From Roseinatronobacter thiooxidans (GTDB taxonomy: Bacteria; Pseudomonadota; Alphaproteobacteria; Rhodobacterales; Rhodobacteraceae): a stretch of 64,000 nt of DNA. This document shows positions 55,657-64,000 of this stretch, in pieces. Under the pieces are notes generated by a model. The model saw only the letters and a list, made by a program, of their open reading frames with translations. It did not search any database and had not been told where the DNA came from. The translations under genes were made by a program, and so were the position numbers. Where the stretch lies: positions 186,001 through 250,000 of the forward strand of contig NZ_MEHT01000009.1 of assembly GCF_001870675.1 (NCBI RefSeq). The letters run 5' to 3'. How positions within the stretch are numbered: position 1 is the first letter of the stretch; every line of letters starts with the position of its first letter.

Positions 55657-57804
55657 ATGAATACTATGGTAGAACGTGACCAGCTACAGGTCAGTCAGAC
55701 GCTCTGCGCGTTCATTGAAGAACAGGCCCTGACGGGCACGGGGCTGGACGCCGCGCAATTCTGGCGCGGGTTTTCCGCAATGATCCATGATCTGACCCCC
55801 AAAAACCGCGCATTGCTGAACAAACGCGCCGATCTGCAAGACCAGATCGACCAGTGGCATATCGCACATCGCAATCACAGCCATGATCGCGACACATACA
55901 AGGCCTTTCTGGAAGAGATTGGCTATCTGCTGCCAGAGGCGGCACCGTTTCAGATTGAAACCACCCATGTCGACCCCGAGATTGCCACGATCGCGGGCGC
56001 GCAGCTTGTTGTTCCGATCACCAATGCGCGCTACGCGCTGAACGCAGCGAATGCGCGCTGGGGCAGCCTGTATGACGCGCTTTATGGCACAGATGCCATG
56101 GGCAGCCTGCCGCCTGCGGGGGGCTATGAACAGGGGCGCGGCGCGCGTGTTGTGGCGCGTGTGCGGGTGTTTCTGGACGCCGCCTTCCCGCTGGCAGGCC
56201 ACAGCCATGCCGATGCGCGGCTGTATCATGTCAAGGGCGGCGCGCTGCTGGTCGATGGTAAACCGCTGGAAGAGCCTGCCAAATTCGCTGGCTATATTGG
56301 CGATCCGCGCGCGCCCGACTCTGTGTTCCTTGTCAATAACGGCCTGCATATCGAACTGGTGTTCAACCGCGCGCATCTGATTGGCGGGCGCGATCAGGCC
56401 TGTCTGGCCGATGTGCGCGCGGAATCTGCGCTCTCTGCCATCATGGATTGCGAAGATTCCGTGGCCTGTGTCGATGCCGAAGACAAGGTGCAGGCCTATT
56501 CCAACTGGCTGGGCCTGATGAAAGGCGACCTGAGCGCCGATCTGGAAAAGGGCGGCAAAACACTCACCCGTCGCCTGAATCCCGATATCGAGATTACCGC
56601 GCCGGATGGCAGTGCCAAGGTACTGAAGGGGCGCGCGCTGCTATGGGTGCGCAATGTCGGCCATCTGATGACCAACCCCGCAATCCTTGACCATGACGGG
56701 AATGAGGTGTTCGAGGGGCTGATGGATGCCATGATCACCTCGCTTTGCGCGGTACATGATCTGCGCAAGACCGGCGGGCCGCGCAACTCTGCCGAGGGGT
56801 CGATCTACATCGTGAAACCCAAGATGCATGGCCCCGAAGAAGTGGCCTTCGCAGATGAGATTTTCGCCCGCGTTGAACAGGTCTTGGGGCTGCCCGCCAA
56901 CACGATCAAAATGGGCGTGATGGATGAAGAACGCCGCACATCCGTGAACCTGCAACAATGCATCCACGCCGCGCGCCACCGTGTGGCCTTCATCAATACC
57001 GGCTTTCTGGACCGCACCGGCGATGAAATCCATACCAGCATGGAGGCAGGCCCCTTCTCGCGCAAGGATTTCATCAAGCGCAAAGGTTGGATCAAAGCCT
57101 ATGAAGATCGCAATGTCGATATCGGCCTTGAATGCGGGCTCATGGGGCGTGCGCAGATCGGCAAGGGCATGTGGGCCATGCCCGACCAGATGGCGGGCAT
57201 GCTGGAGGCGAAAATCGAGCATCCGAAATCGGGCGCATCGACCGCTTGGGTGCCCTCGCCCACTGCGGCCACATTGCATGCGCTGCACTACCATCAGGTC
57301 GATGTGCGCAAGGTGCAAGAGAAGCTGGCCAAGGGCGGGCGGCGCGCCCATGTCGAGGCATTGCTGGACATCCCGCTTGCCTCGTTCCGCAAATGGGACC
57401 GCGACCAGATCCTGCGCGAGGTGGAAAATAACGCGCAAGGCATTCTGGGCTATGTGGTGCGCTGGGTGGATCAGGGCGTTGGCTGTTCCAAAGTGCCCGA
57501 CATCAATGATGTGGGCCTGATGGAAGACCGCGCCACCTGCCGTATTTCCAGCCAGCATATTGCCAACTGGCTGCATCATGAGGTTGTGTCGAAAGATGAG
57601 GTCATGGATGCCATGAAGCGCATGGCCGAAGTGGTGGACCGCCAGAATGCAGGCGATACCGCCTATCGCCCGATGGCACCCGGTTTCGACAGCATCGCCT
57701 TTCAGGCCGCCTGTGATCTGGTGTTCAAGGGCCGCGAACAGCCTTCGGGCTATACCGAGCCGGTCTTGCATGCGCGCAGATTGCAGTTGAAAGCTGCCGG
57801 CTAA
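55657..57804 (+). CDS. glcB: malate synthase G
   Basis: The 715-residue enzyme condenses glyoxylate with acetyl-CoA to malate. Length and order match GlcB rather than AceB: HLDDARFPLAG-like start, [30 protein letters not shown]-type segment, [37 protein letters not shown], and [20 protein letters not shown]. Active-site Arg, Glu and Asp fall in these segments. ATG at 55657 has AAGGGA 6 bp upstream. Rhodobacteraceae use malate synthase with the ethylmalonyl-CoA pathway or the glyoxylate shunt. Confidence 0.95.
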   Translation: MNTMVERDQLQVSQTLCAFIEEQALTGTGLDAAQFWRGFSAMIHDLTPKNRALLNKRADLQDQIDQWHIAHRNHSHDRDTYKAFLEEIGYLLPEAAPFQIETTHVDPEIATIAGAQLVVPITNARYALNAANARWGSLYDALYGTDAMGSLPPAGGYEQGRGARVVARVRVFLDAAFPLAGHSHADARLYHVKGGALLVDGKPLEEPAKFAGYIGDPRAPDSVFLVNNGLHIELVFNRAHLIGGRDQACLADVRAESALSAIMDCEDSVACVDAEDKVQAYSNWLGLMKGDLSADLEKGGKTLTRRLNPDIEITAPDGSAKVLKGRALLWVRNVGHLMTNPAILDHDGNEVFEGLMDAMITSLCAVHDLRKTGGPRNSAEGSIYIVKPKMHGPEEVAFADEIFARVEQVLGLPANTIKMGVMDEERRTSVNLQQCIHAARHRVAFINTGFLDRTGDEIHTSMEAGPFSRKDFIKRKGWIKAYEDRNVDIGLECGLMGRAQIGKGMWAMPDQMAGMLEAKIEHPKSGASTAWVPSPTAATLHALHYHQVDVRKVQEKLAKGGRRAHVEALLDIPLASFRKWDRDQILREVENNAQGILGYVVRWVDQGVGCSKVPDINDVGLMEDRATCRISSQHIANWLHHEVVSKDEVMDAMKRMAEVVDRQNAGDTAYRPMAPGFDSIAFQAACDLVFKGREQPSGYTEPVLHARRLQLKAAG

Positions 57805-57811
57805 GCGGCGT

Positions 57812-57840
57812 TGCGGCTGGGGGCGCTGCCCTCAGCCGCA
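57812..57840. terminator. hairpin between convergent glcB and Sel1-repeat genes
   Basis: TGCGGCTG (57812-57819) pairs with CAGCCGCA (57833-57840), with an inner GGG/CCC extension. It spans the 27-bp convergent gap and overlaps the stop codon of the leftward gene. There is no T-run, so bidirectional termination is plausible but unproved. Confidence 0.5.
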
Positions 57841-58716
57841 TATCCCGGGATCGGTGCTGCACTCTATGGCCAAGGCTGCGGCCTGCGATATCGCCTCGGC
57901 TGTCATCACGTCGTGCAAAGCCTCAATCAGGTTGTCGGCCGCGCCATGCCCTGCGGTTTGGGCAAGCATTGCCAAGGCCAGCGCCTTGCGAAAACTTTGT
58001 GCGCCCCCGCGCCCCTGCGCCTGCATCAATCCTAGATTGTAGAGAGACGGCGCATGGCCCGCACGGGCCGCCTGCACATAAAGCTGCCGCGCCTGTGCCA
58101 TATCCTGATCACGGCCCACCCCGCGCGCCAGCGCAAGCGCAAGATTGTGCTGCGCCACCACATGCCCCTGTTGCGCAGCGGCTTCAAACCAATCTGCGGC
58201 AGCCGCCCCCTGCCCTTGTTCCGCCAATGCCGCACCAAGTGCAAACTGCGCCTCTGCCATCCCTTGTTCAGCGGCGGCCTGATACCAGATGACGGCCTGA
58301 TCAAGATCGGGCGGTCCGGCCAATCCGCGCTCCAATATCTTGCCCAAGGCGAATTGCGCAGGCCCTGACCCTGCCTTGGCGGCCTGCATGTACCAATGCT
58401 GTGCCTTGTGCCACGCGCCCTGCCCTGCCTGCATATCCGCCAGCGCCAGTTGCGCACCCAGATGGGATTGCGCGGCGGCGGCTTCAAACCAGTGCAGCGC
58501 CTGTTGCGCATCGGCACCCTCGCCCGAGGCCAGCAGTACGGCCAGATTATACTGGGCCAGCACATCGCCACGTTCTGCCAGCGCTTCCCAGATCGCAGCC
58601 GCGCGCTCGCCGTCGCCCGCATCCAAGGCCGCCAGCCCGTCTTGCGCGCGCAATTGTGCCTGTGCAGACAGCGGCAACCCCAAGAAAAGACATAGAAGAA
58701 AAAGCCTGATGACCAC
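57832..58716 (-). CDS. secreted Sel1-like repeat protein
   Basis: The 294-residue protein starts at GTG 58716 with a signal peptide (IRLFLLCLFLGLPLSAQAQ). The rest is six or so Sel1/TPR-like helical repeats, such as AQYNLAVLLASGEGADAQQALHWFEAAA, AQFALGKILERG and AQHNLALALARGVG. Sel1 repeats mediate protein contacts in the periplasm, for example in polysaccharide or envelope complexes. It points toward glcB and is divergent from the gene at 58854. The binding partner is unknown. Confidence 0.85.
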   Translation of the reverse strand: MVIRLFLLCLFLGLPLSAQAQLRAQDGLAALDAGDGERAAAIWEALAERGDVLAQYNLAVLLASGEGADAQQALHWFEAAAAQSHLGAQLALADMQAGQGAWHKAQHWYMQAAKAGSGPAQFALGKILERGLAGPPDLDQAVIWYQAAAEQGMAEAQFALGAALAEQGQGAAAADWFEAAAQQGHVVAQHNLALALARGVGRDQDMAQARQLYVQAARAGHAPSLYNLGLMQAQGRGGAQSFRKALALAMLAQTAGHGAADNLIEALHDVMTAEAISQAAALAIECSTDPGICG

Positions 58717-58853
58717 GAGTCAAATCCGCATCGAACACCCAGATTTCGCCTATACGCAACTTGCCTGCCCGTGTCACGCGAATGTGACACAAGCGCGACA
58801 GCTTGCGCGGCCTGCGGTTCCGGCCTATGGCAGGCCCGCGAAAGGACAGGCCC

Positions 58854-59477
58854 ATGCAGACAGACCAGATCGAGCAGCTTTTCACCCGCGCAGATGGCCA
58901 ATATCTGTGCGCACGCTGGGGGCGGCCCATCGTTCCTGTGGTCTTTGGTGTGGATGACGCCACCCTTGCCACTGTCAAAGGCGCGATCGAAGCCGTGGTG
59001 ACACTGGCAAACCACAAAATGGCCGAAACGGACCCCGAATTGGGGGCCAATCTGATGGTGTTCTTCTTTCAGGACTGGTCAGAGTTGCTGGAAGTGCCCA
59101 ACCTCGAGCGGCTGATCGACGGTTTAGGGCCGCTGGTCACACGGCTGCGCGCCGCAGATGCCAACCAATATCGCGTGTTCCGCTTTGATGAAGGCAACGC
59201 CATCCGTGCCGCGTTTGTCTTCATCCGCATGGATGACGCATTGCAGCAGGTGCCCGCCCAGACGCTTGCCCTATCACAGGCGGTGCAGGTGATCTTGCTA
59301 TGGTCGGACAGGGCCTTCAGCGACCGCTCGGCGCTGGCCGTGGCGGGCGGGGCCACGATCCTGCGCCCCGAGATTGGCGCACTCATCCGTGCGGCCTATG
59401 ATCCGGTTTTGCCTGCGGTGGCAACCGACCCCACCCATGCGCTGCGACTTGGCGCGCGGATCGCCAGCCTGCAATAA
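58854..59477 (+). CDS. conserved hypothetical protein
   Basis: From ATG at 58854, with AAAGGA 7 bp upstream, the product has 207 residues. It is soluble, without signal peptide or membrane helix, and has an alternating hydrophobic pattern typical of a compact globular domain (PIVPVVFGVDDATLATVKGAIEAVV, NLMVFFFQDW, QYRVFRFDEGNAIRAAFVFIRMDD, VILLWSDRAFSDRSAL). I do not recognise a named family. The sequence has normal codon use for the window, so it is probably a native gene. It is convergent with the SDR gene that begins 7 bp past its end. Confidence 0.6.
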   Translation: MQTDQIEQLFTRADGQYLCARWGRPIVPVVFGVDDATLATVKGAIEAVVTLANHKMAETDPELGANLMVFFFQDWSELLEVPNLERLIDGLGPLVTRLRAADANQYRVFRFDEGNAIRAAFVFIRMDDALQQVPAQTLALSQAVQVILLWSDRAFSDRSALAVAGGATILRPEIGALIRAAYDPVLPAVATDPTHALRLGARIASLQ

Positions 59478-59483
59478 ATCCGC

Positions 59484-60161
59484 TTAGCCTGTGGGCATGA
59501 CCACAATCTCGGGGATTGCCGCATGGGCGGGTTGCGACAGCGCAAAGACCACAGCATTGGCAATGTCTTCGGGTTTCAGCTTGTCCGGCTTGGGTTCCGA
59601 GAAAAACGGCGTGTCCACCATACCGGGCGCGATGAGTGTGCAGCGCCCGCCCCATTCGCGCATCTCCTGCGCCATATTGCCTGCATAGCCCTGCACAAAC
59701 CATTTGGTTGCGCCATAAATGGACCCCGCGATATGCAGCTTGCCCGCAACTGACCCTGTCAGGACAAGCTGGCCCTTCGTCTTGCGCAGCTCTGGCAGGG
59801 CGGCGCGCGTGGTATACAGCAGCGCCATGATGTTCAGGTCAATCATGCGGCGCCACTCTTCAGGATCGCCCGCTTCGGTGCCCGGTGTGTCAAGGCCCAT
59901 GCCCGCATTGGCGAATGCCGCATCAACCCTGCCGAAATGCTTGGCCACCCGCGCAATCGCGTCTTCTTGGGCGGCCAGATCAGTGGCGTCGCCCGCAACC
60001 GCAAGGCTGGAATCGCCAAGCTCTCGCGCCAGCGCGTCCAGTTTGTCGGCACTGCGCGCCATCAGCCCCACATTCCAGCCCGCGGCAACCGCGACCCGTG
60101 CTGTGGCCGCGCCGATTCCGCTGGATGCGCCGGTGATGAACAGGGTTTTTCTTTTGGTCAT
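59484..60161 (-). CDS. short-chain dehydrogenase/reductase
   Basis: The 225-residue SDR protein has the NAD(P)-binding TGASSGIGAATARVA near the start, FANAGMG (NAG), Ser in LVLTGSVAG, and the catalytic YxxxK in IYGATK. Length is slightly short for classical SDRs. The reaction and substrate cannot be told from context: the neighbours are an unknown protein and the Tol-Pal genes. It is divergent from ybgC. Confidence 0.87.
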   Translation of the reverse strand: MTKRKTLFITGASSGIGAATARVAVAAGWNVGLMARSADKLDALARELGDSSLAVAGDATDLAAQEDAIARVAKHFGRVDAAFANAGMGLDTPGTEAGDPEEWRRMIDLNIMALLYTTRAALPELRKTKGQLVLTGSVAGKLHIAGSIYGATKWFVQGYAGNMAQEMREWGGRCTLIAPGMVDTPFFSEPKPDKLKPEDIANAVVFALSQPAHAAIPEIVVMPTG

Positions 60162-60292
60162 TTTGCGACTCCTTCACATAGTGTCTACGCACCAGCACCT
60201 AAACCGTTGCACACGTGTAACAACCCATGCCCTGATTGCAGCAAACAGGCGCGCAACCTATAACCGGCGCGCACCATACCCAAGGCCAGCCC

Positions 60293-60709
60293 ATGACCCA
60301 CACCCACCGCATTCGCGTCTATTACGAGGATACAGACCTTGCAGGGATCGTCTATTACGCCAATTACCTGAAATTCATTGAACGCGCGCGCAGTGAATGG
60401 GTCCGCGAACTGGGGCTGGATCAGGCGCGGATGAAGGCAGAGGGGCAAGGCGTCTTTGCGGTGCGGCGCGTGGTGGCAGACTATCTGGCGCCCGCGCATT
60501 ACGACGACATGCTGGATGTCACGACAGAGTATCTGCGCCATTCCGGCGCGCGGCTGGTGCTGTGGCAAACTGTGCGCCGGGGGGGCAAAACCCTGTTCAA
60601 AGCCGAGGTCACTTTGGTCTGTCTGGCCGATTCCGGTCGTCCCCAACCGCTGCCGCGTCCCCTGACCGAAAAAATAGGCGATTTCCCCCCTTATAAACCC
60701 TATGTATAA
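60293..60709 (+). CDS. ybgC: Tol-Pal-associated acyl-CoA thioesterase YbgC
   Basis: The 138-residue hot-dog-fold protein contains the catalytic Asp in YYEDTDLAGIVYYANYLKFIERAR, the YbgC signature. It hydrolyses short- or medium-chain acyl-CoAs and may act on ACP-linked substrates near the membrane. AAGG precedes the ATG at 60293. It is the first gene of the tol-pal operon here, 87 bp upstream of tolQ. Confidence 0.93.
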   Translation: MTHTHRIRVYYEDTDLAGIVYYANYLKFIERARSEWVRELGLDQARMKAEGQGVFAVRRVVADYLAPAHYDDMLDVTTEYLRHSGARLVLWQTVRRGGKTLFKAEVTLVCLADSGRPQPLPRPLTEKIGDFPPYKPYV

Positions 60710-60719
60710 CGTGCTTGTG

Positions 60720-60748
60720 TTGGTGTTGCGCTTGTCTTGTTGTATGGT
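60720..60748 (+). promoter_or_regulatory. candidate internal promoter before tolQ
   Basis: TTGGTG at 60720-60725 and TATGGT at 60743-60748 are exactly 17 bp apart in the ybgC-tolQ gap, about 50 bp before tolQ. By-eye match only. Confidence 0.35.
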
Positions 60749-60796
60749 CTGCGTCAAAGCCGCCCTGAGAGCGGCACATCTAACGCGAGCAGGCCC

Positions 60797-61495
60797 ATGG
60801 ACCAGACGACCCTGACAGCGACGCAGGAGATTGATTTCTCGCTGCTGGCTCTTTTTGCGCGAGCGACCATTACAGTTCAGTTGGTGATGATCAGTTTGAT
60901 CATCGCATCTTTCTGGTCTTGGGCGATCATCATTCAGAAGCATATTCTGTACCGGCGCGCGCGCAATGATGCCGAGGAATTTGACGCGGCCTTCTGGTCG
61001 GGCGAGCCGCTGGATGAACTTTATGACCAGATCGGCCCTGCGCCCGCAACCTCGCCCCAACGTGTTTTCGCGGCAGGCATGACCGAATGGCGGCGCTCTC
61101 ACCGCGCGGATGGCCGGTTGATCCCGGGCGCTGTGGCGCGGATCGACCGATCGATGGATGTGGCGATCACGAAAGAGACGCGCAATCTGACCGGCGGGTT
61201 GACCTTTCTTGCCTCTGTCGGGTCTGCATCGCCTTTTGTGGGGCTGTTCGGCACGGTCTGGGGGATCAAGCACGCGTTCGAAGAAATCGCGCTGGCGCAA
61301 TCCACCAATCTGGCCGTTGTCGCACCCGGCATTGCCGAGGCGCTGCTGGCAACCGGCCTTGGCCTGTTGGCCGCGATTCCCGCGACGATCTTTTACAACA
61401 AGCTGACCGATGACAGCGATGCGATCATCTCGGGGTACGAAGCCTTCGCGGATGAGTTCAATACCATCCTGTCACGCCAGCTGGACGCGGCCTGA
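60797..61495 (+). CDS. tolQ: Tol-Pal system proton-channel subunit TolQ
   Basis: The 232-residue inner-membrane protein has three helices: near 25-45 (FARATITVQLVMISLIIASFWSW), near 140-165 and near 170-195. It resembles ExbB and MotA. GLFGTVWGIKHAFEEIAL and VAPGIAEALLATGLGLLAAIPATIFYNK are the conserved helices. TolQ-TolR use the proton gradient to energise TolA and constrict the outer membrane at division. ATG at 60797 begins where family homology starts. Confidence 0.95.
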   Translation: MDQTTLTATQEIDFSLLALFARATITVQLVMISLIIASFWSWAIIIQKHILYRRARNDAEEFDAAFWSGEPLDELYDQIGPAPATSPQRVFAAGMTEWRRSHRADGRLIPGAVARIDRSMDVAITKETRNLTGGLTFLASVGSASPFVGLFGTVWGIKHAFEEIALAQSTNLAVVAPGIAEALLATGLGLLAAIPATIFYNKLTDDSDAIISGYEAFADEFNTILSRQLDAA

Positions 61496-61498
61496 CCC

Positions 61499-61969
61499 AT
61501 GGGTGCGCAATTTGCCAAAAAAGGCGGGGGCACGGGGCGGCGCAGGCGGCGCGGTGGCGCCGCGCGCATGTCCGAGATCAACGTCACACCCTTTGTGGAT
61601 GTGATGCTGGTGCTGTTGATCATCTTCATGGTGGCAGCGCCGATGCTGACCGTTGGCGTGCCGGTGGAATTGCCGCACACCTCTGCGGGGGCATTGCCCG
61701 CCGAGCAGGAAGAACCGCTCTCGATTACGCTGACGGCTGACGGAACCGTTCTGATCATGTCCTCCGAGATTGACCCGAATGATCTGATCCCCCGCCTGCG
61801 CGCAGTCGCGGCAGAGCGGCGCGACAACAAGGTTTTCCTGCGCGCCGATGGAACCATCCCGTATGAGCGCGTTGTTCAGGTGATGGGGGCGCTGAATTCG
61901 GGCGGGTTCAACAATATCGGTCTGGTGACTGAACAAGGTGGTCCGCGCTTCGACGGCGCGGGCAACTGA
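61499..61969 (+). CDS. tolR: Tol-Pal system protein TolR
   Basis: The 156-residue ExbD/TolR protein has a basic N-terminus with a glycine stretch, one membrane helix containing the proton-path Asp (EINVTPFVDVMLVLLIIFMVAAP), and a periplasmic domain. It starts 3 bp after the tolQ stop, so the two are translated together. Together with TolQ it powers TolA. Confidence 0.95.
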   Translation: MGAQFAKKGGGTGRRRRRGGAARMSEINVTPFVDVMLVLLIIFMVAAPMLTVGVPVELPHTSAGALPAEQEEPLSITLTADGTVLIMSSEIDPNDLIPRLRAVAAERRDNKVFLRADGTIPYERVVQVMGALNSGGFNNIGLVTEQGGPRFDGAGN

Positions 61970-62000
61970 GTACATCTGGTGTAAAGGCCAGTATTGGCAG

Positions 62001-63206
62001 ATGATAAGCGCACGCGACATATGGCACGGCATGGACACGGGACAGAAAGTCTCGGGTGTTGCGCATGTTGGTCTGATCATCTGGGTGATGATTTTCGATA
62101 TTTTTCAAGCCCCTGATCGCAGCACCGCTATTCCTGTCACCGATGTGTCGCTGATTTCGACCGAGGAATTTGCAGCGCTCAGCGCACCGCGCCCGGAACC
62201 TGAACCCGCGCCAGTGCCGACGCCAGCACCCGCCCCAGAACCCACCCCCCCTGTTGTCGAGGCCCCAGCGCCAGAGCCGGAGATTCGCGCGCCCGAACCC
62301 GTCCAGCCTGCGCCGCAGCCCGAACCCCAACCCGCGCCAGAGCCCGCGCCGCAGCCTGAACCCGTGGCACCCTCTACCGGCGTTATCTTCTCGCCCACCC
62401 CTGCGCCCGGTGTCAGCGAGCGTCCGCGCCCGCGCCCTGTGGACCGCGTGGCCCCGACACCGACCGACACACCGCCCGAGGGCGCGCAGCTTGATATTGC
62501 CGCACAACCTGCCGCCCAGCCGGATGCAGAGGCAGAGACACAACTTCCCGAGGAAGAACAGGCCGAAACCGCGCCGCCAGAGGCGACGACCGAAATCGTG
62601 ACGGAAGCCACCGAAACCGATGACGGGGCGACCGAGCGCGCGGCCATGGCCCCCACAATCAGTTCCCGCCCGCGCACCCGGCCAGAGCGGCCAACCCCGC
62701 CACCGCCTGCGCAAACAGCCGAAGCCCCACCGGCCCCCACGCCGGCCCCAGCACCCGCGCCCACCCCGACACCAGAACCGGAACCCGCACCGCAACCGCA
62801 ATCAGACCCCGCAGATGCCATTGCCGAAGCGCTGGCAGCTGCCCTGTCGCAACAGCAATCCACCACATCTGCATCCGCCAGCGGTGGGCTAAGTTCGTCA
62901 GAGGCCGATGCCCTGCGCCTTGCGATCCAGCAATGCTGGAATATCGGTGTGCTCTCGACCGATGCGCAGCAAGTGACAGTGACAGTCGGCTTCTCGATGA
63001 CGCCGAGCGCGCGGCACGAACAAGGCTCTATCCGGATTGTGTCTGCATCAGGGGGCACCGAGACGGCCATACAACAGGCATTTGACGCCGCACGCCGCGC
63101 TATCATACGCTGCGAAGGGGACGGCTATGGATTGCCCGCTGACAAATACGACGCGTGGCGCGATATTGAAATTACGTTCAACCCCGAAGGGATGAGGCTC
63201 AGATGA
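62001..63206 (+). CDS. tolA: Tol-Pal system protein TolA
   Basis: The 401-residue protein has an N-terminal membrane helix (VAHVGLIIWVMIFDIFQAP). A long periplasmic linker made of Pro, Glu, Ala and Thr repeats (about residues 55-275, many PEPE and PAPAP runs) follows in place of the helical domain II of enteric TolA. A C-terminal domain follows, with LRLAIQQCWNIGVL and EIETFNPEG-like end. The weak motif content is expected, since TolA is poorly conserved; gene order fixes identity. ATG 62001 is preferred, ATG 62031 is possible. The stop overlaps tolB by ATGA. Confidence 0.88.
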   Translation: MISARDIWHGMDTGQKVSGVAHVGLIIWVMIFDIFQAPDRSTAIPVTDVSLISTEEFAALSAPRPEPEPAPVPTPAPAPEPTPPVVEAPAPEPEIRAPEPVQPAPQPEPQPAPEPAPQPEPVAPSTGVIFSPTPAPGVSERPRPRPVDRVAPTPTDTPPEGAQLDIAAQPAAQPDAEAETQLPEEEQAETAPPEATTEIVTEATETDDGATERAAMAPTISSRPRTRPERPTPPPPAQTAEAPPAPTPAPAPAPTPTPEPEPAPQPQSDPADAIAEALAAALSQQQSTTSASASGGLSSSEADALRLAIQQCWNIGVLSTDAQQVTVTVGFSMTPSARHEQGSIRIVSASGGTETAIQQAFDAARRAIIRCEGDGYGLPADKYDAWRDIEITFNPEGMRLR

Positions 63207-64000
63207 TCCGGCATTTTCACATTTTGCCTGCGCTGTTTTTGGTTTGGCTTGCGGCTTTTGCCGCAACCCTGCCCGCACAGGCCCAGCCCCTGCGCTTGCA
63301 GATCACCGAAGGCGTGATCGAACCCATGCCTTTTGCCATGCCTGCTTTCGTGCCGGAAAACAGTGCAGGCAGCCAGTATTCGGAAGCGCTGGCGCGCGTC
63401 GTTTCGGCCAACCTGACAAATACCGGCCTGTTTCGGGAAATACCCCGATCCGCCCATCTGGCGCGTATTTCCAGCTTTGATGCGGGGGTCAGCTTCTCGG
63501 ACTGGCGCGCGATCAACACACAAGCGCTGATTACGGGCGCCGTGTCGGTTTCGGGCAACCGCATGAATGTAAAATTCCGGCTGTTCGATGTGCTGTCGGG
63601 CCAGCAAATTGGCGAAGGACTGCAATTTGGGGGCAGCACCGACAACTGGCGGCGCATGGCGCATAAAGTCTCGGACGCGGTCTATAGCCGGATCACGGGC
63701 GAAGGCGGCTATTTTGACAGCCGTGTGGTGTTCATTTCCGAATCCGGCCCGCGCGGCAACCGCACCAAGCGCTTGGCGATCATGGATCAGGATGGCGAGA
63801 ATATCCAGTATCTGACCGATGGCCGCGCGCTGGTGCTTGGCCCCCGCCTGTCGGCTTCGGGGGACCGCGTGATCTATACGACCTATGAGACAGGCGCGCC
63901 GCGTATCGCGCTGATGAACACACAAACAGGCCAGCGCCAGCTGGTGGGCGACATTCCCGGCGCGATGACCTTCTCGCCGCGCTTCTCGCCTGATGGGCGC
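63203..64000 (+). CDS. tolB: Tol-Pal system protein TolB (3' end outside the window)
   Basis: ATG at 63203 overlaps the tolA stop. The visible 266 codons encode a signal peptide (ILPALFLVWLAAFAATLPAQAQ), the N-terminal TolB domain (QYSEALARVVSANLTNTGLFREIP) with FRLFDVLSGQQI, and the start of the beta-propeller (LTDGRALVLGPRLSASGDRVIYTTY). TolB binds Pal and lipoproteins in the periplasm. The frame continues past the edge. Confidence 0.95.
   Translation, partial: MIRHFHILPALFLVWLAAFAATLPAQAQPLRLQITEGVIEPMPFAMPAFVPENSAGSQYSEALARVVSANLTNTGLFREIPRSAHLARISSFDAGVSFSDWRAINTQALITGAVSVSGNRMNVKFRLFDVLSGQQIGEGLQFGGSTDNWRRMAHKVSDAVYSRITGEGGYFDSRVVFISESGPRGNRTKRLAIMDQDGENIQYLTDGRALVLGPRLSASGDRVIYTTYETGAPRIALMNTQTGQRQLVGDIPGAMTFSPRFSPDGR

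Overview
The window is a continuous chromosomal stretch of a high-GC alphaproteobacterium, almost certainly a member of the Rhodobacteraceae (Rhodobacter/Roseobacter relatives). The reasons are: the short ProS without an editing domain, the lepB-rnc-era-DUF1491 and mreBCD-mrdA-rodA gene orders, a LuxR/LuxI pair, PhoB-type phosphonate transport, and two copies of the GC-hairpin plus 'GGA(G)TATTT...AAG..(A)ATGA' intergenic element that I associate with this family. Genus cannot be fixed from sequence alone. Gene density is high, many genes overlap by ATGA or GTGA, and no rRNA, tRNA, CRISPR array, intact transposase or prophage was seen.

Layout. 1-8.7 kb: a DUF1311 protein (cut by the edge), isovaleryl-CoA dehydrogenase, a nucleoside hydrolase, OxyR with both redox cysteines, lipoyl synthase, the rpe-gph pair, a SLAC1/TehA-type membrane protein and IMP dehydrogenase. 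8.9-17.5 kb: a SulP anion transporter, an AT-richer orphan gene with apparent NDK-like and nucleotidyltransferase-like parts, rpsB-tsf, deoD, hisB-hisH and an RluB-type pseudouridine synthase. 17.6-23.6 kb: an apparent envelope module made of a 26-residue membrane peptide, XpaC-like, TelA, a DUF2927 lipoprotein, an SPFH-GYF_2 protein and a zinc-ribbon membrane protein, followed by D-aminoacyl-tRNA deacylase. 23.6-36.2 kb: housekeeping and stress genes (HAD phosphatase, aldo/keto reductase, I78 inhibitor, ImuA-like protein, geranylgeranyl-reductase-like flavoprotein, RimO, Tex, ProS, hemerythrin, FabF, MltG).

36.2-41.1 kb: a leftward phnD-C-E-E transport operon behind a four-repeat Pho box, with a strong hairpin after phnD and a decayed gene remnant past its end. 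41.1-45.7 kb: lepB-rnc-era-DUF1491 leftward and leuA rightward, the latter preceded by a Leu-rich leader peptide and hairpin typical of an attenuator. 46-52.6 kb: the rod-shape operon mreB-mreC-mreD-mrdA-rodA, translationally coupled to a GhrA-like dehydrogenase. 52.8-55.3 kb: a PilP-like hypothetical protein and the luxR-luxI quorum-sensing pair, whose LuxI has a long C-terminal extension. 55.7-60.2 kb: malate synthase G, a Sel1-repeat protein, an unknown protein and a short-chain dehydrogenase. 60.3-64 kb: the Tol-Pal operon ybgC-tolQ-tolR-tolA-tolB, with tolB cut by the window edge.

The strongest unexpected signals are the leuA attenuator, the Pho box and hairpin that organise the phn operon, the XpaC/TelA/SPFH/zinc-ribbon module with its tiny membrane peptide, and the atypical 425-residue orphan at 11.1-12.4 kb.
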